A stretch of DNA of 64,000 bases, from positions 36,381,499 to 36,445,498 of the forward strand of contig CM071568.1 of assembly GCA_036426205.1 (NCBI GenBank). Direction: 5' to 3'. Position numbers and translations under genes: made by a program. Shown here piece by piece: positions 10,980 to 20,914 of the stretch. The first letter of the stretch is position 1; every line of letters begins with the position of its first letter. The stretch comes from Ascaphus truei. Lineage: Eukaryota > Chordata > Amphibia > Anura > Ascaphidae. The notes beneath the pieces were generated by a model. The model saw nothing but the letters and a program-made list of their open reading frames with translations, did no database searches and was not told the origin of the DNA.

Positions 10980-12819
10980 ATTTTATAGAATTTTAAGAAA
11001 TTAAATCAAATAAACATGAGGTTCATTCAGTACATTTAATTTTGTAATTTGTTTTGTGAAGGTAATTAAAAAAGTATTGGTCATGGGGATAATATTGTTT
11101 TTCTATTATGTTACCTAGAAAATTTAAGATACTGTATTAACGAATATATATATTGCCCTGGGCAGATTTTTTCAAATTTTTTCAAATTTTTTCACCCATC
11201 AAACACGATTTTGTGACCAAATACATTATTTCTACAGTGTGTGTGAAAATGTACAGGTTTTAAGAAAGGACATTTTTTTTTAACTGTACTGTAAATGTAA
11301 AAAGTACATTTCTTTTTGACTTTACCTTTCATATTTGAAAATACTAGCTTTATACCTCTTTGCTGCCATTGGGTCTTGCAAGTAAATTTTCACCCATTTA
11401 CTATCTAAAGTAAAATGTAGAACAATTGTATTGTTTTAACACATACATCCTGGAATATTGTTCTTACACCTTCTGTTATTTTGAAGGGTCTTTCTTAAAA
11501 TGCCATGGTTTAATTTTACCTTCAGATTAAGTCAATCCATATGTGGATGACAGGATGCCATTGATGGACTCTGTGCAAACCCACATTTAATTACCCCAGT
11601 AAGGTACAAATGAGGATAAAGCAATTCATGAATCTAATTGTGTGCTTAGCTGCTTTTCAAAATTAACCACACAAATAGCAGATAGATTACTGCTTTGATA
11701 GACAGGAAGCAGTTTGTTAGAAATGTAGGGCAGTAAAGTAAGTGGAATTAGAGGTTTATTTATTTCAGTATTGTTAAAAATAACATACCAAGAAAAGAGC
11801 ATAAGAATTGTCCATACCAAATCAAACCAAATGTCCATAATGTCTAGTATCTGACCTCTAAAAGTGACAGCAATAGGATTCAATATCTAGTCCCAGATTC
11901 CAGAAATTGTGTTAAAAAAATCATGGAACTTTTGTGTGATGATTATGACTGTCGGCTCCTCTACCTCAGACAGTCATAATCATCGAACTTCCTGGAAGCC
12001 GATTACCAGAGGCACAAGTTCTGATATTTGACCACAGTGTCCCATGTTCCCTCCACGGAGAATGTGACCCACAAGCTGCCAATTAAACATTTTAGTGGTC
12101 TGTACTTGAGGTTTCATCAGAAAATAAATAATTATGCAAAAAATTGGTACCAAATTTAAAAATGGAAAACTACTGGAATATTTCACCAATAAATATGTTT
12201 TGGATGCAAAATGTAAAGTATTTTTTTTTTACTTCACTTAGTGGGGCATACACTTATCACACTACAGTATCTTATTTGGTTACATCTGAGATATTATGAG
12301 AAAGATTCATATTATTTAAGCTTATCCTTAGTATCATATTCTTATGGTAGGCGAATATGATGGTACAGTAGGATGAATTAAGTCAATTCAAGACTTCTTT
12401 CAAGCGGAATGGTTTATGCTAATTAAATTGGTTTTTGCAGTGATAGGGTGATTAAGACAATTGAATCCTCCAACTGTGCCAAAATGAGTATGCAATGTTT
12501 GATAAAACAGATACAAAGGAGTAATAATGGTTTTAATTATTGCATTCTAACTTAGATCATACACAATTGTCCAAAATCGCTGTCACGTAAAAGCTGTTTG
12601 ATTAAGGTTTGCTGAGGCATACTGGAAAAAGACAAGTTAGGGAATATATAGGTAGATAATTACACTATAAACCATGCCTGAATTCATGAGCAATTACATT
12701 TTTACACAGATATGACCAATTTAAAATAATTTGAGAAGAAAATGAATTCTAGTATTGGAGAAAAAATGACAATGATTTTACAACACAGTTTAATCAATAT
12801 CACTCAGCATCAACACATA
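10980..12819. other. AT-rich intronic stretch
   Basis: No gene is seen. It holds three tandem aaattttttc units (11166-11192), a short CR1-like phrase near 11795-11880 and the perfect hairpin listed separately. Confidence 0.4.
11938..11984. repeat. Perfect 15-bp inverted repeat (hairpin)
   Basis: gatgattatgactgt (11938-11952) is exactly complementary to acagtcataatcatc (11970-11984) across a 17-nt loop. I see no flanking duplication or known family. Confidence 0.8.
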
Positions 12820-14462
12820 CAGTTAGGTCCGGAAATAATTGGACACTGACACAATTTTTATAATTTGGGCTCTGTACGCCACCACAATAGTTTTGAAATG
12901 AAACAATCGAGATGCAATAGAAGTGCAGACTTTCAGCTTCAATTCAAGGGGTTGAACAAAAATATCGTATGAAACGTTTAGGAATTGCAACCATTTTTAT
13001 ACACAGTCCCCTTATTTCAGGGGCTCAAATGTAATTGGACATATTAACACAATCATAAATAAAATGTTCATTTTTAATACTTTGTTGAGAATCCTTTGCA
13101 GGCAAAGACTGCTTGAAGTCTGGAACACACGGACATCACCAAACGCTGGGTTTCCTCCTTTGTGATGCTTTTCCAGGCCTTTACTGCAGCTGTCTTCAGT
13201 TGTTGTTTGTTCATGAGTCTTTCTGCCTTAAGTTTTGTCTTCAGAAATTGAAATGCTTTCTCGATGGGGTTGAAATCAGGTGATTGACTCGGCCATTGCA
13301 GAATATTCCACTTCTTTGCCTTAAAAAACTCCTGGGTTGTATTCGCAGTATGTTTTGGGTCATTGTCCATCTGTAAAGTGAAGCGCCGCCCAATCAACTT
13401 CACTGAATTTGGCTGAATTTGAGCAGACAATATATCCCTATACACGTCAGAATTCATCCGGCTCCTTCTGTCACATCATCAATAAACACTAGTGACCCAG
13501 TGCCATTGTAAGCCATGCATGCCCACGCCATCACACTGCCTCCACCATGTTTTACAGATAATGTGGTATGCTTCGGATCATGAGCCGTTCCAAGCCTTCT
13601 CCATACTTTTGTCTTCCCATCATTCTGGTTCAGGTTGATCTTAGTTTCATCTGTCCAAAGAATGATGTTCCAGAACTGGGCTGGCTTTTTTAGTTATTGT
13701 TTGGCAAAGTCTAATCTGACCTTTCTATTCTTGAGGTTTATGAATGGTTTGCACCTTGTGGTGAACCCTCTGATTTTGCTCTCGTGAAGTCTTCTCTTTA
13801 TGGTAGACTTGGATAATGATATGCCTACCTCCTGGAGAGTGTTCTTCACTTGGCTGGATGTTGTGAAGGGGTTCCTCTTTAACATGGAAAGGATCCTACG
13901 ATCATCCACCACTGTTGTCTTCCGTGCACGTCCAGGCCTTTTTGTGTTGCAGAGCTCACCAGTGCGTTCTTTTTGTCTCAGAATGTACCAAACTGTTTAT
14001 TTGGCCACTCTTAATGTTCCTGCTATCTCTCTGATGGATTTTCTTTTTTTTGCAGCCTAAGGATGCCCTGTTTCACTTGCATTGAGAGCTCCTTTGATCG
14101 CATGTTGTGGGTTCACACAACAGCTTCCAAATGCAAATGCCACACCTGGAATCAACTCCAGACCTTTTACCTGCTTAATTGATGATGAAATAACGAAGGA
14201 ATAGCCCAGACCTGTCCATGAAACAGCTTTTGAGTCAATTGTCCAATTACTTTTGGTCCCTTGAAAAAAGAGGGGGCTACATATTAAAGAGATGTAATTC
14301 CTAAACCCTTGCTCTAATTTGGATGTGAATACCCTCAAATTAAAGCTGATAGACTGCACTTTAAGCCCATATTCATTATTTAACTGTAACTTGAATTTAT
14401 TTTGGTACACAGCCGAAATAACAAAACTTGTATCAGTGTCCAATTATTTCTGGACCTAACTG
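12820..14462 (-). mobile_element. Complete Tc1-like transposon, inactive
   Basis: The inverted termini match at about 31 of 33 positions: cagttaggtccggaaataa at 12820 and, read from the other strand, cagttaggtccagaaataa from 14462. Each end abuts TA (12818-12819, 14463-14464), the Tc1 target. The length of 1,643 bp is usual for the family. The transposase gene lies on the minus strand and is broken. Confidence 0.93.
13074..13912 (-). pseudogene. Tc1-like transposase, DD34E, disrupted
   Basis: Three consecutive pieces of a transposase can be read on the minus strand. The first (13912-13694) is the paired-type DNA-binding region (VDDRRILSMLKRN, then SKSTIKRRLHESKIRG). It ends at a stop where a [10 protein letters not shown] catalytic stretch should follow; this is still readable at about 13680-13640 and holds the first Asp. 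The last piece (13457-13074) carries LQMDNDPKHTAN with the second Asp and SPDFNPIEKAF with the Glu. Exactly 34 residues separate these two, defining DD34E. A +/-1 frameshift near 13455-13470 parts the middle and last pieces. The protein would cut and paste the element at TA sites. At least one stop and one frameshift make it non-functional. Confidence 0.9.
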
Positions 14463-15110
14463 TATATACCTCCTGACTAGCTCATCTTCTTACTTACCCT
14501 GTCCCCTGTTTTCCTGGCTAGTTTAAACTAACCCCTGTGAATGTCAGCTTCTCTGCACATGGACAAGAGCCAACACAGGTTAAATATATTGAGTAATTTA
14601 TTGATCCATGATACTTGTGATCAGTAAGGAAAGTCAGGGAGAATAACTGAGCGCTATTCTCACAGATCTTTTATACATAATTGCGTACATAGGCTAACAT
14701 TGGTTGCTAGGTATATTATAATGACATCACTCAAGCATTCACTGTGCACAAGGTATACTCCTCTTCTAAGCCAATCAAGTTACAGGTAATTTCATTTATC
14801 CTAGACTGGTTCTTCAGATTATAGCTGAGCACAACATTCTTTAGTGTTTGAGCAACAAGGCATAGTCCATATCGCCCCCGCCGGAGCAAAGTTCATTATT
14901 GCGACAACACACATACTGACATTAACAGACAAGACATGTAGAAACAAAATATAAGATGGATGCCGGTGAAACAAAATGGATTCCATTCTCCAGAGACCCT
15001 CCATTCCATATTTCACAGACCCTTCTCTTATACATTTCTCTTTGAAGAGTTCGAAAAGTATCATATCTAAAGTTTTCTCCTTATTCGGAGAAGGTACGCT
15101 ATCCATCTAT
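14463..15110 (-). repeat. Endogenous retrovirus 3' LTR (approximate limits)
   Basis: Read on the minus strand, this block has an LTR layout: a U3-like part (about 15,100 to 14,690), a TATA-type motif gtataaaaga near 14,670, an AATAAA-type signal (atcaataaatt) near 14,605 and a U5-like remainder. It lies just downstream of the env-like and pol-like remnants in the same direction. The Tc1 element abuts the far side, so the LTR end may be lost. I could not fix the TG/CA ends. Confidence 0.5.
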
Positions 15111-15128
15111 TGTTCAGAGTATCATATG

Positions 15129-15413
15129 TTATTCACCCAGTTCTGGGGTGTCGATACCTTGGAGTCTCACCCACTCCGTATCCACTGCCAATTGCTTTAC
15201 CTTGTCTTGGCATTTCTGTAATTGTAATTGAAACTCATCAAGAGAGATTTCTGCATCATTATAGTCCAGTTCCATTCCTTTATCTGTAGCATCTTCTCGG
15301 AGGGGCATGGAGGGAATAACTTGTGAAGTCATTTTGGCAATGATTCCTTTAACACAAGAGATGACAATGAACAGTACAACAGTAACACAAACACAGATAA
15401 TCAAGCCTTGCAC
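15129..15413 (-). pseudogene. Retroviral env remnant: membrane span and cytoplasmic tail
   Basis: The minus-strand frame encodes a strongly hydrophobic segment (residues about 3-26) followed by a polar acidic tail. It lies between the integrase remnant and the LTR, where the C-terminus of a retroviral transmembrane envelope protein belongs. Nearly all of the surface and transmembrane ectodomain is missing. The frame at 15754-15960 has another hydrophobic stretch and may be a second env scrap. Assignment is from position and hydrophobicity, not from a conserved motif. Confidence 0.4.
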
Positions 15414-15989
15414 AAGTTTTGCTCCTAGGGATCCAAAACAGCCTTCTAGCCCAAAACCCCAAGTTTGTGGGCTGATTTAACTGTCTTCTAATTCGATTAC
15501 TGTGTGCCGAATACCAAGAATATCATGGGTTATATCTCCCGTATTATCAGGTAGTTACATTAGTTCAACTTGATGCTTTGAGCTGGTTCCAACAACAAAT
15601 TTCTATCCTCCGACCATCCTTTGTTTATTAACATACATCATCCTACTGTTATTATTGTTATCCTCATCTTCTAGATTTCTACTTTTACAATTTATATGGT
15701 AAGTGTTTATTGCCTTGCGATAATATTTATGGTTAAAAAATTACGGACTATAACTATTTAGTTTTGTCTATTCTTCTGACAAATACGGCCAAAAGTATCA
15801 CAACACAAATAGCTATCAACATAACCCCCTCCCCCCACCCCACCCAGCATCCACTGGTCTTGTGCGTGATCCCCAGTAATAGATTATGAAACAGAAATTG
15901 GGGCAGCACTGAGTAGAAGCATGTGATTATGCATGAAAAATAATAAGTATAAAAAAACACAGCTGTTATTAATAGTCACTTATATAAAT

Positions 15990-16812
15990 CTAATTTCTTT
16001 GGTTCTCCGAATATGTATATAAATGGATCCGTAAATTGCCGATACCAATTTCTAATGTGACGTGTATCCAAGATGTAAGTTTAGTGACTTTTGACGCAGT
16101 ATTTGTTGTTAAAAGTACTTGATACGGGCTATTCCACCTGGGTTGTAATGCGTGTTTCCTTTGGAAAACCTTTACCATCACCCAACAACCAGGTCCCAGT
16201 TGGTGCACTTTCAGGTTCTCAGTTGTTGGCTGTATAGCTTTTACCTGTGCATGGGGAGACTGCAAAAGTTTTGATAATTGCATGCAGTATTTACTAAGTG
16301 TCTCATCAAAGATTGTCCTGTGTATGTTTTATAGCCTTCATTATGTTGCCTTCAAATAGCACATGGCTGGCAAAAAATCTGTAGCAGCCTTGGACAGGCC
16401 TAGTGCCCACCAGTCTCTGCTGATAAATTCTTTAATCCCTTCTTTTTTCACATGGGACATCCCATGTGCCATGCGAACAATATAAAATAATAGCGAAGAA
16501 GGCAAAGCCAGGGACCATTGGGGCAAATCCACTTATTGCCCCCCAGCTGTGTGGCCCCATGAGACTCCCACTAGTCACTTTTATGGTGAAGAAAGTATCA
16601 TAGAAAGTCTGTAAGTCAATAGGCAAAGTAATAGTGTCTGTGCTATTTGTGTCATGTTGAGCAACATAGAGAGTTGTTACAGAAAGATATTGGGCTGCAG
16701 CATGTTTCATACTGTAGCTTGATCTGCTTTAGAATTGCCAATAGAAATAGGGCCTTTAGTGGTGTGAGCTGCTTTAATCTTCAATCTTTTAAAATCAGAC
16801 AGGACCAGTTCA
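15990..16812 (-). pseudogene. Retroviral pol remnant: RNase H end and integrase, core deleted
   Basis: Read on the minus strand this is the 3' part of a pol gene. At about 16,812-16,700 the end of RNase H is recognisable (a GPISIGNSKADQA stretch holding its last Asp). It is followed by the integrase N-terminal zinc region (paired His residues in MAHGMSHV near 16,480, and a remaining Cys). At 16283-15990 is the integrase C-terminal domain (motifs GCWVMVKVFQRKHALQPRW and TSWIH). The integrase catalytic core that should lie between is absent, at least one frameshift separates the N-terminal pieces, and a stop follows the RNase H end. The sequence style is gamma/epsilonretrovirus-like. It is a fossil with no coding capacity. 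Confidence 0.75.
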
Positions 16813-17332
16813 TTTAAGAAAACAAACAGTTAGTTTCCTATAATAGGTTTGAACAGAGAAACCTTAATAACTAAAAAAAAATGTAAACAAAAATCTCTAA
16901 AATCTTTCTGATAAAACATAAAATCTTATTGTTCAATCACTATTTATTTCTAATCCCTTATCTCTCTTTTATACAACTTTTCTATGCCTACAACTTTCTC
17001 TACTACCATTCTCCATCTCTTGTCACTATTATCATACCTTCCATCAGCATTCTGTATAACCCATTTAACAGCTTTTAGTTCTACCCTTTTTGTACTCAGG
17101 AGTCTTTTTCCCTTTTAAAGATTATAGAAGAATGAACAAAATTAACAAAACTCCAACATTTTATCAATCCTGTGATTGGAGTGGACAGGGGTAAAAATCT
17201 ATAAATCTTTCTTCCATTATTGGATTCCCTTTCTTTTGTCTAATTTCATTAACCTAAAAAGCTTACTTTACCTTTCAAAACTTGTGCTTTAGATGTATTT
17301 ATGTATTTAGTTACAGATATGACTCCTTTAAA

Positions 17333-17335
<3 letters not shown>
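16813..17335. other. AT-rich stretch, possibly more ERV
   Basis: No domain can be read beyond the RNase H end. It may be decayed upstream pol or plain intron. Confidence 0.3.

Positions 17336-17413
<78 letters not shown>
17336..17413. repeat. Compound microsatellite (TA)n(GA)n
   Basis: A TA run passes directly into a GA run. The open frames over it are translations of the repeat. Confidence 0.95.
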
Positions 17414-17417
<4 letters not shown>

Positions 17418-17559
17418 TGCGATAAAGAGCGCACACCCCATAGTATCAAACTGTTTTTTAATGATGGGAGACTGGAGGTGGTTAGGAAAAGGGTGATGTT
17501 GATATTGGAGGTGTTTCACTTCAGCTGGCTTATCCGAGACGCAACCGCTTAACGAATAC

Positions 17560-18010
17560 CAAGGAACTGCGTAGAAATTCCTACGGACGGAGCACTAAAC
17601 GGTCCCGACATTGTTTCCACATATACTCTCACCCTCTTTCGGTGATAATATCACCACCATCCGGTATCTTTACTTCGATCAAACGTCCGTCAGTCTCTAG
17701 AGGTGAAGGAACCATGATCATCAGGATGTGAAGGCGTGAAGAAAGTATCAACGAAATCGTGCTGGAATCCCAGAAAATCTCCTTGCTGGATGGCCTCTGT
17801 GATGTTGAACGCACGAACCGGCCTCTTCCTGCGCACACGGGATGACGTAATGTCCGTACGTTTGCGTGATGATGCTCCCTGACGCGTTTCGTCACACAAA
17901 GTCGCCCAGCGTTCTCAGACCCTATGGGGCAGCGGCAACAGCACACAGCACTCACCCGGCATCTGGCAGCTCTTCTCCCTGTCTCTGCTTCCTGCTTCTG
18001 CTTCCGTCTT
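17560..18010 (-). repeat. CpG-rich repeat block with a PLE-type tail signature
   Basis: This CpG-rich block contains, on the minus strand, gtgacgaaacgcgtcaggg (about 17,893-17,875). The GAAACGCGT core is shared with the 3' tails of the Penelope-like elements at 54.0 kb and 37.05 kb. The upstream hammerhead half is poorly kept (ctgagaa). No protein domain is recognised. Confidence 0.35.
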
Positions 18011-18011
18011 G

Positions 18012-19143
18012 CGAGAGAAGATAGAGGCTGACATAGCGGGGATACATCATTTGCTCAGTGTTCAAGCCCCTGTTTCCCCGACGCCGGAGCAGGAGGGTGG
18101 CATGGATGTGATGAATGGGAGCATCGACCACCTTCCATCACCAAGCGCACCCCCTCCACCAGAAGATTTTGTGTACATGTATGCCATTGAGGAGGACATG
18201 ACAACCCCGTCACGACCACGCCAGGAGACAACGCGGTGACCAAGACAGGAGGAAAGCTTCCTCCCAGCGAACCTACCCTTGCCCGCCGCCACAAGCACAC
18301 CCGCTCACAGAAGACCTACATTCGCTCGCATCAATACGATGCCTGACATCATCCTGCGCGATATGCCACCGGCACTAATGGAGATGTATAGGGTGATGAG
18401 TGCTGGTGCACCCCACAAGTATGCCTTGTTAATTTTTAAGAGAGGAATATTGAGGTAGAGTCCCTCAATAACTAGTGCTGCAGAGCATTTGACCCACTTG
18501 AGGAGATAAATTACTGCATCCGGATCACTTGTTGTAATGAAAAGCTGTGTGGAGCTATATGATTAACCCCTAGTTGGAACACGGTCTGGCAAGGATAAAA
18601 AGGGATGTCTTGGGGGAAGTCCTGAGACCCACCCAGACCCCTTATATAAATCCAGCAACAATATGATCCAGTGAACCTGGGGAAGCTCCCACTTTCAAAT
18701 AGTAATCATAATGTACTCACATAAGTCCATTTTTCATCCGGGTCTGTGTGCTCCTTGCTGTATATGGATACAAACGAAATCACCCTTCCCAAGGTGAAAG
18801 GTAGATCAGCGGGCACAACAATGCAGGAAAGAGTTGCAAAAGGCTGGACTGGGCTATCTTGCGCGATATGCCACCGGCACTCAGGGAGAAGTATAGGGTG
18901 ATGAGTGCTGGTGCACCCCACAATGATGTACTTCGACTGGGCCTTCAAAGTGAACTACGAAGGAAATCGCCTAAAAAAGGCGCTTCCTGACAATTTAAGA
19001 AAGTCCATTCTGGATGAATTGCGGCGCTTTTTTTCAATTACAGATCCTGTAATGAAAGGCGTTCGAGACTGCATTAATGGCATTTTGCGCCATGCAAGGC
19101 ATTGGCCATGGAAGGACAATCTGGTGGAGTACGCATTTGAGTG
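18012..19143 (+). pseudogene. BEN-domain-like repeat protein, copy 1 (broken)
   Basis: This is a partial copy of the gene at 48005. 18012-18236 encodes IEADIAGIHHLL, a Pro-rich linker (LPSPSAPPPPED) and DMTTPSRPRQETTR, then a stop. The reading continues recognisably to about 18,440. A block of about 440 bp then interrupts the gene and is bordered by a ~64-bp duplicated gene segment (18355-18418 and 18861-18924). The C-terminal domain resumes at 18940-19143 (FKVNYEGNRLKKALP, then GVRDCINGILRHAR). Differences from the 48-kb copy in that domain are mostly conservative (D/E, L/V, I/V, F/Y), a sign that the family evolved as protein. Function unknown; DNA or chromatin binding would be the guess from a BEN fold. 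Confidence 0.65.
18355..18924 (+). repeat. 64-bp direct repeat flanking an unknown ~440-bp insert
   Basis: gcgcgatatgccaccggcac and the following ~44 bases occur at about 18355 and again at about 18861. The insert between has no recognised family and no TIR that I could find. It could have come from duplication plus insertion, or from a junction of two gene copies. Confidence 0.6.
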
Positions 19144-19182
19144 AGTGTTCAACTGTTGTAAATGTTTGGTAAATGTTTTGTT

Positions 19183-19285
19183 CCAGTCCCCGATGGCCGC
19201 AAACAGGCCCGGTTTTTAAGGTTGTCCTGAAAACCGGGCCTGTTTGCGGCCCTCGAGGACTGTAGTGGTGCAGGCCTGACTAATT
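19183..19285. mobile_element. Foldback MITE (copy 1)
   Basis: The block runs ccgcaaacaggcccggttt...aaaccgggcctgtttgcgg with an extended palindromic margin (agtcccc.../...gaggact). Together with copies at 19515 and 49455 it forms a family. The three copies share the flank on the right (cctgact...ccatcccactgtaaatg, then ttctttaataaaggagat), so the insertion predates the split of the BEN-like repeats. Confidence 0.7.
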
Positions 19286-19514
19286 GTTCTGCACACCATC
19301 CCACTGTAAATGTTTTGACTTGCCGTTCTTTAATAAAGGAGATGTTGCGTTTTGTATATTTTATGAATAAAGAATTTTTTTTTATCACAGGTAAGACCAT
19401 ACTGTTGTGCTGAACTGTACTGTACATGTTTTGACCTGCTGTACTTAAATAAAGGAGATATTGTGTGTTTTAACTTGTATTAATAAATAAATGTTTGTAT
19501 TTACTGTACACAAG

Positions 19515-19618
19515 ACCTGCACAATTCCAGTCCCCGAGGGCTGCAAACAGGCCCGGTTTTCAAGGTTATCTTGAAAACCGGGCCTGTTTGCGGCCTTCGA
19601 GGACTGTAGTTGTGCAGG
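19515..19618. mobile_element. Foldback MITE (copy 2), near-perfect palindrome
   Basis: Arms of about 48 bases start at cctgcacaattccagtcc and return as ggactgtagttgtgcagg around a short centre (aaggttatctt). Read as RNA it would give a long hairpin just ahead of an AATAAA (19676). Confidence 0.8.
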
Positions 19619-19790
19619 CCTGACTGACTGTTCTGCACACCATCCCACTGTAAATGTTTTGACTTGCAGTTCTTTAATAAACGAAACACCTGCAAGTCGC
19701 ATTACTGAAGCGCATGCGCATTACAATTCATGAATATCTACCATCTGGCGGACACGCGAAGAATTGCAACCTATTAAATCCGAACCATTC

Positions 19791-20911
19791 TCAATAAACG
19801 CATGAACCGCGCATCAACCGCGCATGACCCGCAGCTGAGAACGCAACATGAATGCGGCATGCACCCGGTGAAGTGCGTCGCATTCGGAAAACAATCCAGG
19901 AAAAATGCGGTGATGTTTTAGAATAAAATGGGCTGCACCAGTACACTCCACTCTCAACTGCAGGGGAAATTAAAAAAGAAATAAAACTGTTTGCTTCATT
20001 AGGAAAAACATGATCTATAAAACATGGGTATAAAAGATCAAGAACCTGACTTGGCAGTTTATCAATAAAATCATGCAAACATTTCTCAACAAAACGAATT
20101 GACCTAATGTGAAGCAATGCAGCCACCTGTTGGGGACATTTCCAAGAACATTTCTGAAAATCAATGAGATGACACACTTTAGTTAACCCAGCCCTGACAA
20201 ACGTACAGATAAGACTATGATGTTTGAAGTACTGAGAAGGAAATAAAGGATTAAAAAACAAGAGCTCCTGCAAAAAGCCAAGAAATGTGCATTTCACCAC
20301 GTTCAACTTTTACCATTTTCCAAGCATTAAAGAGACCTTTATAAAAAGGAAGGTAAACTAGTATCATCATAACCAACAGGGTCCATTAAAAACAATTGCC
20401 TATCATATCCAAACCCCCCCACTCTATGAAAAAGGGCAAAAGCAAAATTTCTCCAGACTAACTCGCTCTCACAAAATAACAATCTCTGAACCGCCGGTAA
20501 ACGAAAAGCTGTCACACGACTAATTAAGTCTTTGAGTCCCTTTCCACTCTCAGCCAAAGGTAAAAATAACACACACTGCTTTAACCAATGGTTACTATCC
20601 AAGAAATAAAATCCAAAATACATTTCTGCATTGCCTCAAGTAGGCCTGCAGGAGGGTCAAGGCACACAAATTTATGGTACAACTACTAGATTATTAATCA
20701 CCAGCACCCTTCCATGGAAAGACAACTGAGGACGCAACCAGAGCAATTTCTTCAACTTTGCTTTCACTTTTTCTTGTAGTCTTTCCCAGTTCTTCAGCAC
20801 AAAGGCATCACTCCCCAGAAAAGTACCCAGGACTTTTATACCATCTCTATCCCACTTCAAATCTGCAGGTAAAAAAAGTGGATTACAACCAAGCCAGCTA
20901 CCAACTAACAA
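19791..20911 (-). pseudogene. Tx1-like LINE ORF2, C-terminal part (broken)
   Basis: Three minus-strand frames are consecutive parts of one Tx1-type ORF2 C-terminus. 20911-20672 has PADLKWDRDGIKVLGTFLG and SFHGRVLVINNLV (the thumb region after the RT). 20623-20339 continues with NHWLKQCVLFLPLAESGKG. 20306-19791 is the last part (VCHLIDFQKCSWKCPQQVA). The shifts between the frames show loss of function. The RT core should lie upstream at about 21 kb and beyond, but unrelated DNA is there instead. The ORF1 and endonuclease start of the same element are found at 23.4-25.4 kb in the same direction. Confidence 0.8.
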
Positions 20912-20914
20912 AGG

